Assembly (NCBI RefSeq): GCF_039542905.1
Contig: NZ_BAABIS010000001.1
Coordinates: 1-64,000 of the forward strand
Direction of reading: 5' to 3'
Origin: Kitasatospora terrestris
GTDB taxonomy: Bacteria > Actinomycetota > Actinomycetes > Streptomycetales > Streptomycetaceae
Length of the DNA: 64,000 nucleotides
Both the position numbers and the translations under genes were made by a program. The notes below the pieces were generated by a model. The model saw only the letters and a program-made list of their open reading frames with translations. It had not been told where the DNA came from and did no database searches. The first letter of the stretch is position 1. Each line of letters starts with the position of its first letter. Positions 18,252 to 27,200 of this stretch are shown in pieces.

Positions 18252-18663
18252 CGGATGCCTCCGCGCCGCTGGTGGAAGCGAGGTGCGCGAGGAAGGCTTC
18301 GACGTTCCGTCGGCGCTCGGCGGGTGATCCTGACTCCAGGATCAGTTCGTTGTCACCGATCCGGAGCGTGACCTTGCCCGAGGTGCGGCGGGCCAGCCAG
18401 TCCTGGACCAGCAGGATCAGCGATCGGACGGCAGGCGCTCCCGCCAGGCTCAAGATGAGGGAGCTGTAGAGGGTGGTGTCAGCAGCCCGAGTGCCGTGGG
18501 GAGCCAGCGGTGCCGGAGCGTGTTCCAAGTGCAGCAGTGGAAGCTGATGGAGCTCTTCGAGCAGCGACTCCATCTCGCGTTCGGTTGCCTCCACGCCGTC
18601 CGGATCACTGAAGACCAGGCCGACATCCACCGACCCCAGTGCTCGATTCACTACGCCCCCCAA
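18244..18663 (-). CDS. Effector-associated constant component EACC1-like protein
   Basis: 139 aa. The C-terminal half has the EACC1 signature: LYSSLILSLAGAPAVRSLIL, then VQDWLARRTSGKVTLRIGDN, a short ELILE strand and SPAERRRNVEAFLAHLAS. EACC1 was described computationally as the constant partner of variable effectors (including caspases and trypsins) in actinobacterial NTP-dependent conflict systems. This copy overlaps the caspase start by eight bases, the typical two-gene arrangement. It probably regulates or couples the caspase. No NTPase gene lies beside it, so the module may be minimal or incomplete. Confidence 0.7.
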   Translation of the reverse strand: MGGVVNRALGSVDVGLVFSDPDGVEATEREMESLLEELHQLPLLHLEHAPAPLAPHGTRAADTTLYSSLILSLAGAPAVRSLILLVQDWLARRTSGKVTLRIGDNELILESGSPAERRRNVEAFLAHLASTSGAEASDG

Positions 18664-18973
18664 GGTGGGAATTCAAGGTGCGGACAGGTTCCCACAAGAG
18701 GATTGCCGCCGAGGGGAGTTGATCGGATTGCACTCGAATTGGCGTAGGTGCGGAACGCGCGCGTCGACCGCACCATCGCGGTGACGTGCAGCGGACTCTG
18801 CAGAGTCTGTCCATAGGCGCGCCGCGCTGCTGGAGCTGTCCATCGCGCGGGCCAGCGCGCGGTCGCGGCGGTGGGTCCGGCCTACCAACGGGTGAGGTGT
18901 TCCCCGAGCGCGCGGCGCAGCAGGGCAAGGGCTGCGTCGGCGGCCGGGCAGAGCAGAGGCTCGCCGCTGGCAG
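18664..18973. other. Intergenic, no gene
   Basis: Presumed upstream region of the EACC1 operon. I see no confident promoter and no natural reading frame. It ends at the left end of IS-E. Confidence 0.4.
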
Positions 18974-19860
18974 TGAGCGTTTTCAGCGCGGGCACCGATC
19001 GGGTGACGGCTGGGTGACGTCAGCGGGCAGCGAAACGAGCGAGGCTCTCCGGCGGTTGAGTGAGATGTCTGACGTCTCAACTCGGTGGCCGGAGAGCCTC
19101 GTTGGTTGTCTATCCTGCATCACTTGACCTGCCGCACGCGCTGGTGGAGTGGGTCACCATGCTGATTGTCACCCGTGAGGGTGACCGGCGCTGCAAGCTC
19201 CGGCCGTCGCAACGCGCGATCGTCGCGCTGGTGTACCTGCGCAAGCACGACACGCTCGCGCAGATCGCGGCCGGGTTCGGGATCAGCGTGGGTACGGCCC
19301 ACGCCTACGTTCGTGCGGTGACCGGGCATCTCGCCCGCAAGGCGCCGGGGCTGACCCGGGCCCTTCGCGAGACGGACGGGGCATACGTACTGGTCGACGG
19401 CACCCTGGCCGAGTGCGACCGGGTCGGCGACGGCCGTGCCGATTACAGCGGCAAGCACCGCCGCCACGGCGTGAACCTGCAGGTCATCACCAATCCCGTT
19501 GGCAAGCTCGCGTGGATCTCACGACCGCTGCCGGGCCGAATCCACGACCTGACCGCGGCCCGGCACCACCGGATCGTCGAGACCTGCGCCCGGCTGCGGA
19601 TCCCGGCGCTCGCGGATCTGGCCTATACCGGAGCCGGCCCAGGCGTCGCCGTTCCGGTTCGCCGCCGGCCCAAACGCGAGCTGACCGCGAAGGAGAGGTC
19701 CCTGAACAAGGCCCATGCCAGGCTCCGCTGTCCGGTCGAGCGCGGCGTCGCCACCCTCAAGCATTGGCGCATCTTCCGACACGCCCGCTGCAGCCCCAAC
19801 TGGCTCACGTCAGCCGCCAGGGCGGTCCTCACCCTGGAGAGGCAACGCTGAAAATGCTCA
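18974..19860 (+). mobile_element. IS-E copy 1 (IS5-like), complete
   Basis: About 887 bp, bounded by TGAGCGTTTTCAGCG on the left and the complement of TGAGCATTTTCAGCG on the right (14/15 match). One transposase. An apparently identical second copy lies inverted at 36188-37074. Unlike copy 2, no target duplication is visible here. Confidence 0.85.
19060..19851 (+). CDS. IS-E transposase (IS5-like DDE)
   Basis: 263 aa; the true start may lie slightly inside (near [16 protein letters not shown]). It has a helix-turn-helix ([20 protein letters not shown]), then the DDE core: VDGTL, then [11 protein letters not shown], then [16 protein letters not shown]. The order and [10 protein letters not shown] context fit the IS5-like group with a DDE_Tnp_4-type domain. 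Protein-identical to 36197-36988, so the copies are recent and probably functional. Confidence 0.9.
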   Translation: MRCLTSQLGGRRASLVVYPASLDLPHALVEWVTMLIVTREGDRRCKLRPSQRAIVALVYLRKHDTLAQIAAGFGISVGTAHAYVRAVTGHLARKAPGLTRALRETDGAYVLVDGTLAECDRVGDGRADYSGKHRRHGVNLQVITNPVGKLAWISRPLPGRIHDLTAARHHRIVETCARLRIPALADLAYTGAGPGVAVPVRRRPKRELTAKERSLNKAHARLRCPVERGVATLKHWRIFRHARCSPNWLTSAARAVLTLERQR

Positions 19861-19969
19861 CTCATCCAGAACTGTCGCTGGCGACCATCAGCCGATGTTC
19901 CACGAGGCCAGGTAGGTCCGTTTCCGGGCAGCGGTAGTTCCACCCCGACCTCTACAGGCCACGCCGGCC

Positions 19970-20395
19970 GCCCGCCGGATCGACCCCGGCCTGACCGAGA
20001 TGCTCAGCAATCCGGCCCTGACCGGCATGCCGCCGGCCGACTTAGAACGCCTGGTGGCAGTCTCCGAGCCGTACTGGGACGCCCTCGCCGAGGCCGCCTT
20101 CCAGCGGCGCTTCCACCGTCCCCGCAGCTACCTCCACCCGCAGACCAGCAGCATCGACCACTACCACCGCCTCCTGGCAGCCCTGTTACGCCGCCGCAGG
20201 GCGATCACCAGCACTCTCATGGCCCAGCTGCTGGGCGTCACCCGCACCAACCTCTCCAACCAGTTCCAGGACGGCCACCGGCTCCTGGACCTGCACTGCA
20301 TCGACGTCACGCCTTTGCCCGGACCGCCCGCCCGAACCCTCCAACAGCTCCAAACCCTTCTGCCCGAGTCCGCCGGCAAGGGAGATCCAACCTGA
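19970..20395 (+). pseudogene. 5'-truncated HTH/transposase-like fragment
   Basis: Readable from RIDPGLTEM to a natural C-terminus; ATG 20000 would give 131 aa. Phrases LTGMPPADLERLVA and ITSTLMAQLLGVTRTNLSNQ (a helix-turn-helix) and TLQQLQTLLP resemble HTH segments of ISAzo13-type transposases. The 5' end is missing next to the IS-E right end, so it was probably truncated. Family assignment is tentative. Confidence 0.4.
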
Positions 20396-20402
20396 CAGTT
20401 AT

Positions 20403-20756
20403 TCAGATACAAGCCCCAGCAGTGCCCGAGTACTGGCGCTGCACGCCGGCCGAGACGGTGCCCTTCTTCACGAAGCTCGTGTCGTCGAGGATCAGGACAC
20501 CGTCAGGGGTGCCGAGTTGCTCACCGATGTAGGCCTGCAGGTCATCGCGGACCTCATCCGCGCTCCAGTAGGCGCGGGCGAGCAGGTGCTGCAGCCGATG
20601 CGGGGCCGGGTGCCCGGCGAACTGCTGCCAGCTGTTCTTTCGCCCCACCGGACCCAACAGTCCGCACACGTAGTCCCGCATCCGCCTCCGCGGCTCCACC
20701 CGCGTGAAGCGAGCCCCGATCCGCAGGAAGAGTTCGGTCAGTTCCCGTCCCACACA
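20403..20756 (-). pseudogene. IS701-family transposase, N-terminal remnant
   Basis: About 118 aa (148 aa from the upstream ATG 20849). It reads GARFTRVEPRRRMRDYVCGL, RKNSWQQFAGH, DEVRDDLQAYIGE and then GVLILDDTSFVKKG, the conserved first catalytic Asp region of IS701 transposases, and SAGVQRQYSGTAG. The remaining two thirds are absent after 20403, so it is inactive. Confidence 0.8.
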
Positions 20757-20991
20757 TCCGTCAGATCGTCGCTCACACTGAGGGTCTGTCCGCGGCGCTG
20801 CCACTACATGCGCCGCGGCCACTCGTTCGCGCGACATCCCCGCGAACACCCCTCCACCCCCGGCGCGGCCCGGCTACACTCACCGCCACCGGGCCGCTGA
20901 CAAGGGAAAACGAAGAACTCTCACTGGAGTATCAACGCGCGCGACCCATCAGATCCTTCACACTCCGCCGGAAAATTACCCGTTCCAGGCT

Positions 20992-21037
20992 AATATGATG
21001 GCGGCCCACCACTAAAGTGGTGGGCCGCCATCATATT
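20992..21037. terminator. Perfect 22-bp hairpin terminator
   Basis: AATATGATGGCGGCCCACCACT, loop AA, then its exact complement. It lies directly behind the stop of the 21041 gene and ends the toxin-immunity transcript. A/T-rich bases at the stem foot could work in both directions. Confidence 0.8.
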
Positions 21038-21040
21038 GCG

Positions 21041-21265
21041 CTAGAGCTGCCCGAGATACTCGTAAAGTGTATCTGATTCAGCTTCTCCCAGCAGGTCCAA
21101 GAAGGTCTGGAACTGAACGAAATTAGACCGCTGGATAGTTCCTTCAGCTGGCCAGATCGCGTCACATTCCGAGCACTTTGCAATCGACAGAGAGAACCGG
21201 GTCACTTTAACCCTCTCAATAACTCCCTGACCGCACCTAGGGCATTCAACCACTTGAAGCTCCAA
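21041..21265 (-). CDS. Small zinc-ribbon protein, putative immunity protein
   Basis: 74 aa from ATG 21265, eight bases after the toxin stop and so in the same operon. Two Cys pairs, CPRCGQG (8-14) and CSECDA (about 31-36), form a likely zinc ribbon; the C-terminal half is an acidic helix (FLDLLGEAESDTLYEYLGQL). Polymorphic toxins are usually followed at once by their immunity gene, and position and size fit. The local base composition is more A/T-rich than the neighbourhood, as is the toxin tip, suggesting joint acquisition. I know of no named family for it. Confidence 0.6.
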   Translation of the reverse strand: MELQVVECPRCGQGVIERVKVTRFSLSIAKCSECDAIWPAEGTIQRSNFVQFQTFLDLLGEAESDTLYEYLGQL

Positions 21266-21273
21266 TCAATATT

Positions 21274-24200
21274 TTAGTATGGGTAGGCGGTGATGACTTC
21301 AGTTGTGCCTGGCTTTACAATGATCCTGATCGACATTTGACCATCACTTCCGACCACTCGCCCCATATTAACAACATACGCGCCAGGATCCCCAGGTTCG
21401 GCAGCACCCCTTCGCGTCCACGCCTCATCCACAAGCTCTAGCGGGCTCGCATTTCCAGAAAAAATGCTGTGATTGCTCTTATTCTTCACAGGCTCTGCCG
21501 TGTGGGCGCCAAGATGGAATATGCGATGCTTCTCTCCGCCATTCATTGGCCCGTAAATCAAGCCGGCGGGAGTCTGCAAATTGCCACCTCCGATGTCCGT
21601 TAGCTCGAAGCAGCCGGAATTGTGCACGAGGATCGGAGTCTCGCCCGCCAGCACATAATATGTATGAATATTTGCAATTGCAAGATTATATGCGGGTTGA
21701 GCGCGGACGATCTGGGAGCTAACCGCAACGACCATTGCCGCGCCAGTCGTCGTTTTTACTCGATCGCCGACTTTCAGGTCGCCTGCGTCGGTCCAGCGGC
21801 GCTTGGCCTCATTCCAGTAAGGGTGGTGAGTTGTTGAAGTGATGGTACCTATTGCCAGAGTTTCAGCGTTGATGACGCTGAGTGTGGTGAATTCGGTGTC
21901 GTCGGGGGTATAGATGACAGCTGCGACTCGTCCAGTACCAGATCTGTGATTCTCAGGATCAGCCGCGAGAACGACATCACCTTCGCCAATATCCTCTATC
22001 GGCTTCGCACTTCCATCGGCGAGAAGCACGTACGTTCCTGGCGGAAAACTATTAGGACACCCCTTCGACTCCCTTCCCGGTCGCGGATCGATCTTTTTGA
22101 GCTTAGCTAGCCCCTTTCCGACGACCGAGGTGAGAAATGCAACGTCGCCGCCCTCAAATACGGGAAGATTCTCCCATTCCCAATTGCTGAGTTCCTCCCA
22201 GAGCTCTTGAAAAGTGGGGGAATTCTTACACTCGGGCATCTTCTGGCAGGCGTTAAGGGCAGATGCCGCCCACTGATGGCGATCCTCGGTCGGGTCCTCC
22301 CCGAACACGTAGTGGTTCTTCTTCTGATAGTCCCTAACGTAGTCGTTGGTCTTTTCTGAAAGCTTCTTGAACATGCTGGTGGGTGAAATCTTCACCCCGT
22401 TACCAAGGATTGCTTTTTGAGTCTTAGATATTGTTACGCTCCAGCCGCCATGATCTGTCGGCGCCCAGATTTCTTGAACGAGCTGCCCCTCCGGGGTTTG
22501 ACACTGTCCAAATCCACCGCAAGTCCCCTCGGGGCGGAGTCCGCTGGGGTCACTGAGGTTGACCGGGTTGTTGTTGCTGTAGGCGTAGCCGTTCCATTGC
22601 TGGGGGTCGGCCGGGTCGAGAATGAAGTCGGGGTTGATGAAGCGCCCGGTGGTGGGTTGATATTGGCGGGCACCGAGGCTGGTGAGTCCGGTGGTGTCGT
22701 CCTTGGTGCCGCCAACGTAGCCGTGGGTTCCGGCCCAGGTGGTGGGCTGCGTGCCGCGGGATTGGCCGAAGGGGTCGGTGGGACGTCGGGTCTCGATGAG
22801 GGTGGTGGCGTCGAGGGCGAGGCCTGCGGTGCCGTGGTGGTCGCTGACCTGCCAGGTGGAGGTGGTGCCCTGGCGGACCAGGGTGAGGCCGCCGGGCATC
22901 TGGTAGTAGCGGGTGCCCTTGGTGGTCTTGGCGACGGTGTCGTAGGTGAGTTCGTCACCGCCGCCTAGGGTGATGGTGTTCTTGCCGGGGTTGCGGCGGA
23001 TCAGCTGGTTGCCGTCCGCGTCGTAGACGTAGGTGGTGGCGTTGTCGGGGACGGTCCACTTCTGGCCGGCCGGGACGGTGGTGCCGCAGGTGTTGACGAC
23101 GGTGTCGGTGCCGGATGTGGTGACGTCGCCGGGGACGGCGAGGCACAGGTTGGTGCCGGCGTTAAGGATGGTGCCGTCGGCGCGGGGGGTCCAAGTCTGG
23201 TTGGCGGCTCCGGTGCAGGGCTGGAGCTGGACGGCGGAGCCGTCGGTGGTGCCCATGGGGGTGAGGCACTTGCCCATGATCTTGAGCCGCCCGCCGGTGG
23301 TGGCGAACTTCTGGGCGCCACTGGTGCTGCAGCTCGTGATCTCGGCGGGGGTTCCGTCGGTGCTGAGGCTGCCCTGCATGTAGAGGCACTTGCCGCCGAC
23401 GCCCTGGATCTGGACGGAGGGGCGGTCGGTGTCGAGCTTGCCTTCGCTGTTCCAGGTGAAGTTGTCGTAGCCGGTGGCGTATGAGTACTGGGTGGCGGTG
23501 TTTCCGGCGGCGTCGTAGGTGTAGGTCCGGTAGTTGCTGGTCGAGCCGTTGACGACGGTGGTTCCGCTGATCAGGCCGTGGGGCCCGCCGTAGCCGTTGC
23601 CGTTGTTGACGGTGCCGGTGGAGGTGAAGGCCTGGGTGGTGGTGGCGTCCTTGGTGGTGTCACCGGCCACGTCGTGCTGGGTGAGGGTCTTGCGGTTGCC
23701 GGTGAGGTCGTAGGTGTAGTCCTGCCAGTAGGGGACGCTGCCGCCGGCGGTGGTCTTGGCGGGGGCGACGGCGCCGCTGGTGGGTGTGGTGTTGGCGCAG
23801 GCGCCGAGTCCGCCGACCTTGGGCTGGGGCTGCATGACCAGTGCCCCGGTGTCGGTCCATGCGGTGGTCAGCCGGTTGAGGTAGTCGTAGCTGAAGCACT
23901 GCAGGTCGGTCGCGGACGGGGTGTTGTCGGGAATGCTGCGGATCGCGGTGATCCGCCCCGAGGGGTCGTAGGCGTAGGTGGTCTGCTGGACCGCGCCAGT
24001 GGCGGCAGTCTGCTTGTCCACGTACTGGGCCAGCTGACGGCCCGTCGACTCGTCGAAGGTGTTGGTGACGACGATCTGGGTGCCCCACGGGTTGACCGTG
24101 GTGCGGCTGGAGCGGCCGTAGGCGTCGTAGTCGTTCGCCAGGTCGTAGGTCGTGCTCGCTGAGCCGTAGTGGCCGAGGAGTCCCCAGCCGTCGTAGCCGT

Positions 24201-27200
24201 AGCTGACGGTCTCACCGGCGATGTCACCGACCGTGGAGCGGTTGTCTGCGGTCAGCAGACCGGTCACCGGGTCGAACGCGGCCTGGTAGGTGTAGGTGAA
24301 CGGAGCCGGCGGCGGGGAGGCGGGTGCCACCTCCGTGCCGGGGATCGTGATAGTGCTCTTGGTGGGGTGGTAGGCCGTGTCGTACGTCAGAACGGCGGAG
24401 GTGTAGGCGTTGCCGGCGGCTCCGCCGACGTAGCGGGTGGAGGTGGAGGGCAGTCCCTTGAGGATCGTGTCGTAGGTGCGGGCGGTCAGCTGCTTCGACG
24501 AGTCGACCGCGGTGCCGTCGTAGGTGGCGGTGGGCCGGCCGAGCAGGTCGTAGGTGCTGGTGATGGTGCGGCCGCGGGCATCCGTCGTGGAGGAGACCCG
24601 GCCCGCGGTGTCGTAGGCGGTGGTGCTGGTGCCGGTGTCGGGGTCGGTCGACGTGGTCTTCCGGCCACGGATGTCGTAGCCGTAGGTCCACGTGTTACCG
24701 GCCGCGTCCTTGCGGGTCGCGGGCAGTCCGGCCGCCGTGTAGGTGTAGGTGGTGACGTCGGCGTCGGTGGCGATGCCGGTCGCGGTGGCGGTCTTGTACT
24801 GCCACAGCTGGGCGGTGCGACCTCGGGAGTCGGTCACCGTGCTGGTCGGCGTCGCCCCGGTGGGCGGGGTCAGGTCGGTGCGGTCCACACCGGGGTAGGC
24901 CGCGGTCGTGGCCGTCTGGACGACACCATAGGCGACGAACTCCGTAGTCACCGGTCGACCGAGGCCGTCGTAGACGGTGTGGGTCTGGTTCGGGACCTCT
25001 GCAGTGGTGGTCTGGTACAGCGTCGTGCCGGGCGCGGCAGTGTCGTTGTACCAGGGGTTGTTGACCCGGACCGTACGCCCCTGGGAGTCGTAGACGGTGT
25101 CGGAGATGATCCGGCCGTGGTACGACGTCACCGCAGGAGGGGACTGGGTCTGCATGGTCCGGCCCAGACCGTCCATGATCTGCGTAGACGACACCGAGGT
25201 ATAGGTGTCACCGGTGCCGACACCCACCAGGCTGGTGGTGGTCGTGGTCGGCGGAACGGCCTTGCCGGCCACGATGCCCGGCACCGCGTAGCTGTACGCG
25301 GTGTTCGGCGACAGCGTGGTGGCGCGGCCGGGCAGCCACACACCGGTGGTGCGGCCGAGCGCGTCGTAGCCGACCGTGGTGACCCGCCCGTTGGGGTCGG
25401 TCACGCTCTTCGGCAGGGCACGGGCCGTGTCCAGCGCGGTGACCGTGGTGCGCCCTGTGCCCTCGTCACTCGCTCCGGCCGGAGCGGGACTGGTCACGGA
25501 CAGCGAGTTCGGCAGCTCACCCGCCTGACGTGCCGAGTAGGCCGTCGTGACGGTGGCGCCGCTGAGATGCGCGCTGTCGACCGTCTTCGGGTCGGTAATG
25601 GTCAGAACACGACCGTAGCCGTCGTAGGTGAGCTTCGCGTCGGTGGTGAACACCGCCGTTGCTCCGTTGAAGCTGTCGATGCTCGTCGTTGACGTCACCT
25701 CGGCCTTCGCAGCGAGGCCTCCGAGGTTCTGGCCGTCGTAGTAGACGCGCTTCCAGGACGCGGTGTTCTGTGTCCCGGGGGTGGCGGTACACGCGTTGCT
25801 GCCCGTGACGCTGAGCTGCTCCGAGACGAGGGCCGCAACCTGCGGGTCCGGCCCCGACGCGTACGAGAACCGCGCGCACACGTCCGGAACGCCGTCGGCC
25901 GTGGAGAGGAGCGTGAGCGTGCGGTTGGCGTGCGCGCTGTCCGTGGTGGTCGTCGTGGAGGCAGCCATCCACGAGCCGTCGGCCTTCAGCGACTTCGAGG
26001 TCGAGACCGTGCTCGTCGCGCCGTAGCGGGCGATCAGCGCGGGGAGAGAGCCCCGGCTGTGGGTGGCCGTGGTGACAGGGTTGCTGCTGGTGTTGAGAGT
26101 GTAGGCGGTGAGGGTGCCGGAGGCCTGGGTGAAGGTGTCGTCCTCGACGACCTGGCCGCTGAGCCAGTCGTAGTCGGTCACCTGGCCGCTCTTGGGGCCG
26201 CCGACCGTCGAGGTCCGAGTACCGGCGGTGGTGACGTCCCCGTACATGCCCTGGTGGTAGTACGTCGACTTTTGGGACTTGGGGCCGTCGGTGCCGCTGC
26301 CAGCGGTGCTGGTGACGCTGGCGTAGCCGCGGAACTGGTCCCAGGTGCGGTCCTTGGTGTCGGTGAGGGGGGAGTCGTTGCGGTGCCAGGCCGCCGCGCC
26401 GTAGGTGTAGGCGGTGGTCATGGGGACGGCGCCCGGGGTGCCGGGGTTGACCGTGACGGTCTTGACCGGGTAGCGCTGGAACCAGTCGTCGACGGGGTCG
26501 GCGCCGGGCTGCTCGTTGGGCTGGTGCCACTTGACGTTGTAGCAGGAGCGGGTGTCGGTGTCGGCCGTGGCCGGCATGACGTTGTTGGTGCGGGAGCAGT
26601 CGGCGGGGTAGTAGTCGACGCCGATGGTGCTGCCGGTCTCGGTGGTGATCAGCTGGATGCGGGGCCGGTTGTAGGCGGGGCGGGAGGGCACGAGGTTGGT
26701 GCCGTCGACCCGGTTGGCCAGGAGCATCTCGGTGAAGGAGACCGGCGGCAGGGTGATCGCGGTGGCGGAGGCCTGGGTGTCCTTGCCGGTGCGCTGCACG
26801 GAGCCGAGCCAGGGGACCTGGGTGGACTCGGTGGTGTTGACGACGTTGACGAACCGGTGGGTCAGGGCGTAGGAGTCGACGTCCTGGTAGGTGCCGTTGT
26901 TGCGGACCTGGGTGGTGATGCTGCTCAGCCACTTGCTGGTCCAGAACGAGGGCCCGTAGTTGGTGCAGGTGCCGGTGGAGGCGCACTGCTGGTCCATGGG
27001 GACGTCGGGCCAGTTCGCGGCGTTCGCCGTGGTGCGGTTGGCCGGGGCGCAGGCCGCGACCGAGGTGACGCAGCGTTCGTCGGAGGTGAAGACGATCTTC
27101 GCTGCGGGGTTGTAGGCGCCGTTCGCGGTGATCTGGTCGGAGAGCAGCTGGCCGTAGCCGATGGAGGTGAGGACGCCGCCGCGGGTGTAGGAGCTGTTGA

